Part shown: in pieces, positions 22,237 through 32,006 of the stretch | Layout of the letters: each line of letters opens with the position of its first letter | How positions within the stretch are numbered: position 1 is the first letter of the stretch | NCBI RefSeq assembly: GCF_901000735.1 | Contig: NC_081546.1 | Coordinates: 5,151,001-5,215,000 of the forward strand | DNA length: 64,000 nucleotides | Direction: 5' to 3' | DNA from: Corylus avellana | Taxonomy: Eukaryota > Streptophyta > Magnoliopsida > Fagales > Betulaceae | The notes under the pieces: generated by a model | The model's database searches: none | What the model was told of the DNA's origin: nothing | Seen by the model: only the letters and a program-made list of their open reading frames with translations | Made by a program: the position numbers and the translations under genes

Positions 22237-25200
22237 ATGGCTGACAAGAAAGAGTCCATACCCTACGGGGAAGAAGAGACGAAAATCCCAGTGTTCACAG
22301 TCCTAAAGAATGGAGCCATTCTCAAGAACATCTTCATCGTCAACAATCACCCATGCCCCCCACCGCCACCGTCACCACCGTCCATTTCCCAAAACCCAGA
22401 TCAAGCTCACGAAGAGATCCTGACTGTCGGACGACACCCCGATTGCAACATCACGTTGACTCACCCCAGCATCAGCAGATTCCACCTCCAAATCCACTCA
22501 AACCCCTCCAAGCAACACCTCTCTGTCGTGGACTTATCGTCCGGTGAGTCTTTTCTTTCTCATCTTCAATCTTTTTCTTTGGTTTGAGATTTTGGGTTTC
22601 TCTTCTTCTTCTTCTTCTTCTTTTAATAAGAACCACCAAAATCATGTTGGTTTCTTGGTCTTGTACAGTGCACGGGACTTGGGTTTCGGGGAAGAAGGCA
22701 GAGCCCGGGATGCCCGTGGAGCTGAAGGAGGGCGATACAGTGAGGGTCGGTGGCTCGAGCAGGGTATATAGGCTGCATTGGGTTCCTTTGAGCTGCGCCT
22801 ATGATTTGGAAAACCCGTTTGTGCCGCCCACGTTGGATGTGTGCATGATGGAGAAGAAAGAAGAGGAAAATGCATTGGAAACTTATCAGGTGAGAGATTT
22901 GTTCTTTAATACCAAAAGTTGCAGAGTGCCCACAAGTTAGTTGTTTGTAGAAATTGTTCTTGATTTTGGTTTTTGTTTCCTTTTGGATTTCTGGGATTTG
23001 TTTAGGATGAGGAATCTGTATCAATCGGAAATGAAAACATTGAAGAGAATGATTCATTGGTAGTGGAAGGAGAGGAAGAGAAATCTCAGGTGAGATGAGA
23101 ATGTATACATATATATGGTCGACGCCATAGAAATGGGTGATTGTTAATATATTTGTAGAAATGCAGTTGATTTTTGTCTTTATATGCTTCTAATTGGGTG
23201 TTTTTTCTTTTCAGGATGAGAATTCATTTTCAGTTGAAAATAGAGAAATTCAATCGCAAGATTTAATTTTGGAGGGAAAACAGTTCATGTTTTCTCCGGA
23301 GAATTGGGAATTAATTGTGAAGAAGGAAATACCATCAGCGCCTCCGTTGCCTGAAAATATGATATATGATGAAAAGGAAGAAGATGAGAGCCTATCAAGA
23401 ACTGTTCTTGAGCCGAGGGAAATCTCGAGCCTTCGGTCTGGCGTTGGTCCTGTAACCAAGTTGGTGGATTTGTCTTTGCCTGTTGGAGGAGTTATCTTGG
23501 AGACTGAAAATCAGCAATTGAAGAAAGAAAACTGGAGCCCAAAACCTCATTCTGTCATGGAAGTGTTATCTGAAACAGACAACTCTGAGAGCTCTTTAAG
23601 AATTTCAGAGCAGGAATTTAAGCTTTTGGTAAACATGGATTCCTCATTTTCTGTTCATGAGGAAGAAGCAACTCATCCGGCAGCCGAAATACCTGAAGAA
23701 ACTGAGAACAATATCTTACTGGAGAAAGACCATAGGCAGAGGGTTGTTTCAAGACCTTGGTCTGGACCTCTCATGACAGAGAACTCGTTGTTGCCAGTTG
23801 AGGAAGTTCCTGCAGAGACTAATAACCAACAAGTCGATGAAGGAAGTCACACCCCACAGACTCTCTTGGCCTTGCAATCACTATTTGATAGAGGAAAGGA
23901 AGACTATTGCACACCAGAGAAAGAAATAAACTTGCTGGTGAGCCTGGACTCTGCTTGCTCTGATGAAAAGAGCCATTCAAGAGCTGAATTACTTGAAGAA
24001 GTTGAACGCCAGAGTGAATCAAGTAATGACCTCGAAAGGGGGGAAATCTCAAGCCTTTATTCTGTACCTATTACAACAGAATCCATGGACCCGTCTTTAC
24101 TTGTTGGGGAAGTTCTTGTAACAGTTCTCCCGGAGGTTACAGAAAAAAAAGAAAGCCAGAGCCAGCAATTTGCCTTTGCTGCAGCAGGACTATCTCAAAT
24201 AGAACTCTCAGAAAGATCATCCCCTGAATCAGAAGAAAAAAACTTACTGATGAGCCTAGACTCTCCATGTTCTGATGAAAAGAGCCATTCAGGAGCTGAA
24301 TTACTAGAAGAAGCTGAACACCATAGTGAATCAAGCAATGGCCTCGAAGAGAGGGAATTCTCAAGCTTTTATTCTGTGCCTATTACAACAGAATCCATGG
24401 ACCCATCTTTGCTTGCTGGGGAAGTTCTCTCGGAGGTTACAGATAATAAAGAAAGCCAGACCCAGCAATTTGCCTTCGATGCAGCAGGACTATCTGAAAT
24501 AGAACTCTCAGAAAGATCATCACCTGGATTAGAAGAAATAAACTTGCTGATGAGCCTAGACTCTCCATGTTCTAATGAAAAGAGCCATTCAGGAGCTGAA
24601 TTACTTGAAGAAGCTGAACACCATAGTGAATCAAGTAATGACCTCAAAGAGGGTGAAATCTCAAGCCTTTATTCGGTACCTATTACAACAGAATCCATGG
24701 ACCCATCTTTGCTTGCAGGGGAAGTTCTTGTAACAGTTCTCCCGGAGGTTACAGATAATAAAGAAAGCCAGACCCAGCAATTTGCCTTTGCTGCAGCAGG
24801 ACTATCTGAAATAGAATTCTCAGAAAGATCGTCACCTGGATCGGAAGAAAAATTAGAGTCGTGTAGCATTTGGTCAAGAAGAGGTAAACCTGCTAGTGTT
24901 CCTCTGATTCAAACAGGTGCAAGTAGAGGGGTTGGTGTTGATGCTGAAGTTGGATCACATAATTGGGAGGACACCGAAAATAAATTGATTGCTAAAGCTC
25001 TTTTTACTGATTTACAAGAGGAAGAAGAAATTTTTACCCCGAACAAGGAGAATTTCACCCCAAACACTCTTCTGGTGAAGTCCTTGAAAATGAAGGGTAG
25101 GACAGGAGAAATTAAGCACTCTAAGTCATGGCTATCATCCTCTTCCAAGATTACTTTCAGCCCTGGTAGCCATCCAGAAGAAGCTATGACTGCCTCTTCA

Positions 25201-26503
25201 GACAAAGAGAGCCTGACACCAAAACTTTTTCATGAACAAGAATCAGCTAGACCCACCTATGGAAATCGCGTGGGGTTGGAACAAGAGAGAATGCCTATAA
25301 AGAGAATATCAGAAAGGGTGCCCTTTCAATCTTTACTTGTGAACTCCACAGGAAAGAGCAGAGCAGACGCTTCGGTCCCTGATGCTGCTATGAGAAGCTG
25401 CAATTCCTTCACCTGTACTCAAACTAAGGCTGTAAGTTGATAAAAATCAAATTGTATCTGTTTAATAATTCAATCCCATGGTCTTAAGTAGCTGCCTTGT
25501 CAAGCGTATATATGTGTAACTGAAGTTCATTTGACAGAACAACTCCACTGGAGAGGCCAAGAGAAGCTGGAATATGGTAGTGGACACTACTACTCTTCTG
25601 AACAAGGAATCAAGGAAGTCATTACTTCTTTTACAGGGTCTCAAGGGAACTCATTTAATTATTCCAAGAATGGGTAACTAATTTTAAGTAGTTCTCTTAT
25701 ATCATTTCTCTGGTTGATTTAAATATTTCCATCAAATATTTGCCTAAGTGACTCTTTTTTCTTGCAAATATGGATGATTCTTTTTATTCAGTCCTAAGGG
25801 AGCTGGATACTCTGAAGCGACGTGGTAGTCTGTTTAGAAGAACAACAGAGGCTTCTTTGGTGTTAGAATGGATTGAAGAATGTATGGTGAAAACAAAGGG
25901 GTGGATTCATGTGCAGAGCTCATTTGAGGAGGATAGGGCGCTTGCTCCTACCCCTCCTGCTTTTCCTCAATCTTCTTATAGTGAGGCCAGTGTGGGATCT
26001 TCTTATGGAACAACAAGCTCAATGCCATTTTCAAGCTATGGGAGTTTGACAGAAATTGTTTCACCAACAGCAGAAGACCATATCCTTGATTATGCTCTTC
26101 TATACAGGAGAATGAAGAATGATGGACGTCTTATCCTTCTCAGTGACGATGTCACAATGAAAATCAAAGCCATGGCAGAGGTATTAACTGCACCCATTGT
26201 CCCACTTCCCAGAGTTGCATGATAAAACATTTGCACTTAAATTTTCTGTCTTTTTTTCAGGGTTTGATCTGTGAGACAGCACAAGAATTCCGTGAGAGTC
26301 TGGTGAACCCCTTCTCTGAGAGGTTCTTGTGGGCTGACAGCTCTCCCAGAGGGTTTACATGGTCTTATTTAGATGATGTAGTTTTAAGGGAGCAATACTC
26401 TCGCCGCCCCTTTAAAAAATCAGCCAAAGGAGATAGTGCAAAGGGTTTGAAGCTCATTCTGCTCCACAACTTCCATTATGGGCATATCAGTTCAGTCAGC
26501 TAA
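22237..26503 (+). CDS. PS1: FHA-PINc protein, PARALLEL SPINDLE 1 type, 7 exons, 1198 aa
   Basis: Exons 22237-22543, 22669-22889, 23006-23089, 23215-25431, 25538-25673, 25792-26180 and 26261-26503 join in phase. An N-terminal FHA domain spans about 18-135 (VGRHPDCNITL, SISRFHLQIH, VHGTWVSGK), split by intron 1 as is usual. A long acidic Ser/Glu-rich linker (about 200-940) contains a triplicated block. A C-terminal PINc domain starts near 955: VVDTTTLLNKES with the first acidic residue, LRELDTLKRRGSLFRR, EDHILDYALLY and LLSDDVTMKIKAMAEGL. In Arabidopsis, PS1 controls spindle orientation in male meiosis II, and its loss gives unreduced pollen. FHA binds phosphothreonine; PINc is an RNase-type fold. 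The start was chosen at ATG 22237 (context CCATCCATGG). TMEM18 upstream and convergent STOP1 downstream repeat the order I recall from Arabidopsis At1g34350-At1g34370. Confidence 0.92.
23929..24852 (+). repeat. Triplicated ~104-aa coding repeat in PS1 exon 4
   Basis: Three in-frame tandem units: 23929-24240 (312 bp), 24241-24540 (300 bp) and 24541-24852 (312 bp). Each starts NLL(V/M)SLDS, contains EKSHS.AELLEE, YSVPITTESMDPSLL, KES(Q)QFAF and ends ERSSP. Units 2 and 3 are closer to each other than to unit 1. Unit 2 lacks four residues (VTVL before PEV). All units stay in frame and without stops. They correspond to residues 443-750. Confidence 0.95.
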
Positions 26504-26790
26504 TACATTTTTTGCCTCTACTTTTTCTTTTTGGGGATGTGAATTGGCCTGCATTGCAGCAGCTGGTACCATTTATGATATTTTGAACTAAATGATGATC
26601 AAAATTGAGTTCTTTGGGTCTATCTGTGGCCTGGCTTATTGTTTTTCTGCTGGTGTCTACAAAGGCAGCCTGCTACTGATTTGACATATTGATTTGGCAC
26701 CTGAGTGGTGAAGCAATACAACACCTTAAGGAAAAAAATTGTGCATATGTTGGTATTAAAGCATCCCAATGGCTTATCTACATTTCTATA

Positions 26791-26794
<4 letters not shown>

Positions 26795-26842
<48 letters not shown>

Positions 26843-27003
26843 TTTTGGCTAAAACCCATCTCCACCAAATATCTGCCGGCAGCCGGCAACATAACCACCA
26901 CACTGCTTTCCACCATCACCAACTCATCATCACCAAAAAATCACCCAATCATCGATCATCACATAAAAGAAGAGCTAACAAGTATAGAAGAAAACTTCGT
27001 CCC

Positions 27004-27050
<47 letters not shown>

Positions 27051-27163
27051 AAGCAATTTAAAATTTTGGTAATTCCGTTCACATAGAAATAATATAAATC
27101 TTGAAATATATCTTTCATCTTTTTATTTTAATATCGTCCAAGAAAGTCAATGGTTAACTAGAT

Positions 27164-27203
<40 letters not shown>
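26795..27203. repeat. Cluster of three (AT)n microsatellites
   Basis: Pure AT dinucleotide runs lie at 26795-26840, 27007-27047 and 27167-27203, all within 410 bp. They are separated by CAT/CAC-rich unique sequence. They sit in the 3' flank shared by two convergent genes. Confidence 0.95.
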
Positions 27204-27208
<5 letters not shown>

Positions 27209-27435
27209 GAAGTTCGGCAAGCAAACAAGTCTCAGATTCGGTTGTCTAACAGCCATGCCTATCTCTGTGACGTAGTTGATTAAATCAAGCATGCCATGCA
27301 CATCTTATTAAAGGTTCTAATGATGGAAGGCAACAAGGAAAATCTTCCAAAAATTGCATCACACAACACTAAGGGCTTGTTTCGTGAACTTTTTAGCTGG
27401 TGTTTTTTGTTTTTTTAGTTGTGTTGTGACATAAA

Positions 27436-27527
27436 GGTAAAAGTACTCCGCAAGTGCTCCCTCAAGATAAGCCGAACCCATGGTAAAAGTACTCCCCAAG
27501 TGCTCCCTCAAGATAGGCCGTACCCAC
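27436..27527. repeat. 46-bp tandem duplication
   Basis: GGTAAAAGTACTCC followed by CAAGTGCTCCCTCAAGATA is repeated twice with a 46-bp period (27436-27481 and 27482-27527) and four or so substitutions. It sits downstream of the STOP1 stop codon. Confidence 0.85.
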
Positions 27528-27727
27528 CAAAGACATATAATGATAGGAAGCTAATGAGCAGGATTAACGAGCAACTTCTAACAACATGGAGTGGTTGCAA
27601 CTTCTTTTGAAAAGCAATGGCCTTGACATATACAAAAGACAAGAGCCGTTTAAAGAAGAACAATATTTATTAAAGCAAAAGAAATTAAATAGTAGACGAG
27701 ATCACTTCAACTTACAAATCATCAACA

Positions 27728-29341
27728 TCACTCAAGATTATTAGAACTTGACTCTGCTCCACTTTTCTGAGTGTAATTACAAGACCCTGGTAAAGTGTAA
27801 TTAGAAGACCCTTGTATAAGAAAGGAGAAGGAACTCTCAGAATCTTCAAATGGGGGTCGAGGGAACTCATGAAACCCACCAAAATTACATGTGTCGAAGC
27901 TCAATGGTGAGAAATAACTGGTCGGGTCCTCCATACTCCCCTTCACATCCGCAGTATTTTGTACTCCACTCCCACTAGGAGCATTGGAACCAAAATTGAT
28001 TATGCTTCTGACCTTACTTATTGCTTCATTGCCTTCCCCTCGATCAGGCGGTCCAGATGGGGCTTTAGTTTCATCAAGGGGAATAGCAGGAGTGTGGCCT
28101 TGGAAAAGAGCAATGTGTCCAAAAAGCTTGTCTTTCCTTGAGAATGTTGTGCCACAGGAACAAAGCCATTTATCCTTACCACAATGCTTTTCATGAGTTT
28201 TGAGATCTGCAATAACTGAGAATTTCTTTGTGTTGCATCTGCTGCAAATAAAGCTTTTGTCGCAATGGGTTCTTTTATAATGGTTTTTGACACACAGAAT
28301 GGTCTTAAGAGGCTGAAACTTTTTGTGATCCTTGTTCCGCTTGCAGCCAGCATATGGGCAGGAATACCTCTTGATAAGCATTGGTTCAGAGCTGGACTCT
28401 TTATTGGGCTTTGCAAGGGCTGCTGGGGTTTTGTACTCGTCCCCATGACCTCTCATGTGCATCCGTAGATTTGCATCCCGCTTGAATCCCTTCCCACATA
28501 TCGTACAAAAGTGCGTGTGAGGTGCAAGGATTTCTTCTTTTTCTAACTGTAAGATTTCATAAGAACCAGGTGGAAGGTTCTCTCCTTCATCAGCATCTTC
28601 ATCATCTTTTGATTCATGTTCTTCAATATTGTAATTTTGTTCATTCACACAATTACCCGTTATATCTATCTGGTTTGACTGATCAGAAACTTTGCTCCCA
28701 CCATCATTTTGTGCCTGAACACCACCATTTAGGCCTAACATGGAAGGCAAGAAAACCCCACCAAGCTGTCCGATGGGAGTAGTGCTGGAAAGGGTATGCT
28801 TCACAGATGGGAGAAGACTACCTGCAGTAGAGATCAACTGAACAATTATTGACGTAAGATCAGCAGTGATGAGCTGCTGTTGCTGAGCTACAAGTTCATC
28901 TGGCCGCCCCAATACTTGGCCTCTCCTGCCAACAACCAAATGCACCAAGTCCTGAAGCTGATGGATCTTTTCTTCCAGGAAAGAGAGATTGCTAAGCATT
29001 GCTTTTGGATCCCAGTCTTGGATTTTATCATTTTGGAGTGATTCACTCATATGACTATCTTCTCGGTCTGGAAGCCTAATTTGATTGTTGGGGTTGCCAG
29101 GACGTGATGATTGGGTTTCAGAATGTTGCTTGAACTCTTGGAAAGGTGGCTCAATCCTGGTGCTGTAATCTACCACGGAAGAATCCTCCCATTTCTGCTG
29201 AGGTTGCTGAGAATTGAAATTGGTAAAAGATGGTTGACCTGAGGAGATATTTTTCAGTAATTCATTTCCAGAGGAAGAAGAATTTTTCCAGGTGTTTGCA
29301 GATAGCCTCTCTTTGCGATCCATGTTCAATCTTAACTCCAT
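27728..29341 (-). CDS. STOP1: STOP1 C2H2 zinc-finger transcription factor, 537 aa
   Basis: Single coding exon encoding the full STOP1 layout. The N-terminal region has WEDSSVVDY, WDPKAMLSNLSFLEEKIHQL and the DLTSIIVQLISTAGSLLPS block, then an acidic stretch, then GENLPPGSYEILQLEKEEIL. Four C2H2/C2HC-type fingers follow: HFCTICGKGFKRDANLRMH (about 277-300), YSCPYAGCKRN with a distant H..KRTHC (about 325-355), FICSRCNTKKFSVIADLKTH (about 362-385) and WLCSCGTTFSRKDKLFGH (about 390-413). The conserved C-terminal FDTCNFGGFHEFPR is present. In Arabidopsis STOP1 is a nuclear master regulator of proton and aluminium tolerance, controlling ALMT1 and other genes. The start at 29341 is the first in-frame ATG after the inferred 5'-UTR intron; a second Met lies six codons in. 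Length is close to the Arabidopsis protein (about 500 aa). Confidence 0.95.
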   Translation of the reverse strand: MELRLNMDRKERLSANTWKNSSSSGNELLKNISSGQPSFTNFNSQQPQQKWEDSSVVDYSTRIEPPFQEFKQHSETQSSRPGNPNNQIRLPDREDSHMSESLQNDKIQDWDPKAMLSNLSFLEEKIHQLQDLVHLVVGRRGQVLGRPDELVAQQQQLITADLTSIIVQLISTAGSLLPSVKHTLSSTTPIGQLGGVFLPSMLGLNGGVQAQNDGGSKVSDQSNQIDITGNCVNEQNYNIEEHESKDDEDADEGENLPPGSYEILQLEKEEILAPHTHFCTICGKGFKRDANLRMHMRGHGDEYKTPAALAKPNKESSSEPMLIKRYSCPYAGCKRNKDHKKFQPLKTILCVKNHYKRTHCDKSFICSRCNTKKFSVIADLKTHEKHCGKDKWLCSCGTTFSRKDKLFGHIALFQGHTPAIPLDETKAPSGPPDRGEGNEAISKVRSIINFGSNAPSGSGVQNTADVKGSMEDPTSYFSPLSFDTCNFGGFHEFPRPPFEDSESSFSFLIQGSSNYTLPGSCNYTQKSGAESSSNNLE

Positions 29342-29371
29342 ATATCAAGATCTAATTGCCAATCAAAGCTG

Positions 29372-30301
29372 GAAATTTATAAAGAAATAGACTGTAATTA
29401 TTAAAATTTAAATGAGAAAATTTTTTGATGCCATATCGTTCAATAAAGATGATATGACTACACAGAAACAATGTTATTAGTAAGAAATTTAAAACCTCAT
29501 ATCTAAATTTTTATTTTTATTTTTATAACTAAACACAAACAACGTCAAATCATGTTTTTAGGAAAATGCTTATTCTAACGTATTTAGATTTTGAGGCTTT
29601 AAATCACCTTATATTCTAAGGTTCTAAGGTAATTGAAAACCTCAAATCTAAATTACCATAGAATAAGTACTTTCCTAAATACCCAATTGTTTCAACAAAA
29701 TTTATTCTGCTTCCTCAAAGTATTCATGATAGGATCCAACCTAGATTCACAAAGTTAGTCATGAAATCATTATTCTGGACCCAAAAGTTCCCATAAATTC
29801 AATTTACCCTTTCTCCATTGGAAGTCAACTTCGTCACACAAACTCAAAGTTACTCTATATTCAACGTTTTTTTTTCATTCAATTGATTAATTTAACATCT
29901 CAAATCTCCTCAAATAGCTCAAATTAAAACTTTTCAGTACACTTAATGAGAGAAAGCTCTCACCTTTCTTCCATTTACAGAATAACCCAACATCCAAAAC
30001 CTAATTCCAAGATTGTCAAAGCTGAAATCATTTTCAGTAAAGCTAAACTACCTTCAACTCTCAATCTTTTATGTGTATCCAATATAACCACCAACCCAAA
30101 ATTCCAAAGGGAAAAAAAGAGAAAACTTGAAAGAGATCTCAATATTTAGCCAATACCCATAATTACAAACTAAGAGACCAGAGCTAATTAAGAAGAACTT
30201 TCAAGATTTTAGCATGCATCATAAAATTCCTCGTCCGAAATGAACCCTAGAAAGAGATAACTCAAAGAACTTGTTACACATAGGAAGAGTGAGAGGCTCA
30301 C
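29372..30301 (-). other. Inferred 5'-UTR intron of STOP1
   Basis: On the minus strand a donor (AATCTG|GTGAGCC, exon end at 30302) and an acceptor (TAAATTTCCAG|CTTTGATT, next exon starting about 29371) bracket 930 bp. The first ATG after the acceptor is the STOP1 start 30 bp on. The intron contains a 129-bp palindrome. Inferred from splice consensus only. Confidence 0.6.
29554..29682. repeat. 129-bp near-perfect palindrome in the STOP1 leader intron
   Basis: GTTTTTAGGAAAATGCTTAT followed by CTAACGTATTTAGATTTTGAGG is mirrored by CCTCAAATCTAAATTACCAT and AGAATAAGTACTTTCCTAAA. The loop is short and AT-rich. It is probably a small fold-back MITE; a hairpin RNA is conceivable because the intron is transcribed. 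Confidence 0.65.
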
Positions 30302-30306
30302 CAGAT

Positions 30307-30354
30307 TCACGATTGCTCCGATGATGTTAGTCTCCTCTGACTTGGCTGCTCCAT
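30307..30354 (-). promoter_or_regulatory. uORF (15 codons) in the STOP1 5' leader
   Basis: The inferred first leader exon contains an ATG (context AGAAACATGG) followed by 15 codons (MEQPSQRRLTSSEQS) and TGA, which ends five bases before the inferred splice donor. It precedes the main ORF and does not overlap it, so ribosomes would have to reinitiate. Depends on the leader model being right. Confidence 0.5.
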
Positions 30355-30418
30355 GTTTCTGAGAGAAAGAGAGAGAGAGAAAAGCTATTAAAAGCAGTAA
30401 AAAGGAGGTCAGCTGAGT

Positions 30419-30425
30419 CTATATA
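30419..30425 (-). promoter_or_regulatory. Probable STOP1 TATA box
   Basis: Minus-strand GATATATAGAC lies about 70 bp upstream of the uORF ATG. It is followed by a purine/pyrimidine-rich leader with a long CT run (CTCTCTCTCTCTTTCTCTC), typical of plant core promoters. A transcription start near 30390 would fit. Confidence 0.5.
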
Positions 30426-30429
30426 TCAG

Positions 30430-31038
30430 CAACCCCACTAGTCCTGAGAGATAGTGGGGCCACAGTAGGCAAAGCCATCAATCCACACCATCCATTTGAT
30501 TGGTCAGCATTGACCATCTCAAATAACCCATCAATCAGAGCCACAACCGGGTGGGCCACTCCTTATCAATTTGACAGACCCTCAAATCTCAATCGTTGAA
30601 ATGTCACATCTGGAGTTGAGATAAGATTGATCTGTTTACTTACAATTTGTAGCAAAGAGAAGAATCTCTTTAGCCTGACTGGAGGTGGGATGGGTCCCGC
30701 TCAACTGGGGATGATACTCATTTCTTTCTCTCTCGGATCCTGAGATGCAAATGTAAATTTTGCTTGCTTGGCTTTGAGGGTTCTAGGAAACATAGTCTTC
30801 TCCTTAAAATATACATTAAAATAGTTTTGTATGGGGGAGAATTAAACTGGTGGGAAGTTACCAGGAAGTCACGCCACCGCCATCCAAGTTTTGCTCCTTT
30901 TATTATATATGGCTTTATTTTCAAAAAAAAAAAAAAATGTTAAATTGATTCTTATAATATGATCTTCTCACAAATAAGTGAAGAATATAGCGGTTTTAAA
31001 AGTTTTGAGAGTGGTCAAACCACCTCCATGACCATGAG
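30430..31038. other. STOP1 upstream region
   Basis: Promoter-flank DNA without a gene. Short open frames (30718-30924, 30968-31195 on the minus strand) are low complexity and partly inside the hAT element. Confidence 0.4.
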
Positions 31039-31998
31039 CAGGGGCGGAACTAGGATTTGAGGTATGGGGGGACAGAATTTTTTTTTTTTTTTTTTTTTTT
31101 TTTGGGGTTGGGGAAATGAACGGACTCGTATAAATACAAAAGTATATAGATACACATAATCTCTTTATATGTATGTTTGTATAAAATAAAAGCATAGAAG
31201 TGTTACATCTAATCTCATGGCATCACAAATACATAATAATATAAAAAACTAGCAAAATAGCGTAAAAAAAAAAAATTTTAAAAAACTAGCAAAATAAATT
31301 AAACACGATTTATAGGGTCTAAGAAAAAAAGTACCTTGGAGCGTTAACTATTTTTCGTAACAATCCCCACAAGCCCCAAATAACAAGAAGAGAAATGCTA
31401 AAAGTCGAGTCAAACAATGGTGCAATTATAAATGATTAAACCATTTAATTTGTGATGTCAAAACAAATATTATAAACCTAAATGATGTCAAAATAACTAT
31501 TCAAAAAACTGATTGTTGGTTTTTTATTTTATTTTATGATTGTTGGTTAGAAGCTACTCAAAGATCCCAAACCATTTAACTTTTTTCATTCACATATTCA
31601 ATCAAAGTCCTAAATCCAATTGAGTTTTTAATTAGAAGCGAACTAGAATATAGAGGGAAACTAAATGAATTGGGTATTTTAGGTTTTTTATATTGAAGGA
31701 GGGGGCAAAGTTTTTTTTTAAAATAAAATAAAAAAAGAAATAAAGGGAAAACAAATATTATTTTTTTTTAGGGGAGCAAAACTATAAAAAATAATTCAAA
31801 TGGACACATATTATTTTGGGGGAGCAAAACTAAGAAAAAAAATTAAAAGGGGATACAAATATTATTTTGGGGAGACAAAATATCATTTTGGAGGGACAAA
31901 TTTATAAAATTGGTAGATTTTTAAGGCAATTTAAAAAAAATTGGAAAGATTTTGGGGGGACATTTGTCCCCCCAACACAAGCTGTAGGTCCGCCCCTG
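31039..31998. mobile_element. hAT-type non-autonomous element (960 bp)
   Basis: The termini CAGGGGCGGAACTAGG and CTACAGCTTGTG...CGCCCCTG are inverted copies (CAGGGGCGGAC type). The region next to them also pairs (GGGGGGACA with TGTCCCCCC). The flanks ACCATGAG and ATCATGAG match at 7 of 8 bases, the 8-bp duplication expected for hAT elements. The interior is AT-rich, with GGGGGAGCAAA and GGGGGACAAA motifs, and lacks a transposase. Confidence 0.85.
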
Positions 31999-32006
31999 AT
32001 CATGAG

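Larger units (their letters stand above)
26504..27727. other. PS1-STOP1 convergent intergenic region
   Basis: Both genes end into this 1.2 kb. It holds three (AT)n microsatellites, a 46-bp tandem duplication and a poly-pyrimidine stretch. Tyr-Ile repeat frames in the AT runs are not genes. Confidence 0.6.

Noticed and set aside
26689..27072. Open frames full of Tyr-Ile repeats
   Set aside because: They are translations of (AT)n microsatellites on overlapping frames, with no conserved domain.
28018..28446. 142-codon frame inside STOP1
   Set aside because: It is a shadow frame of the well-conserved zinc-finger coding sequence.
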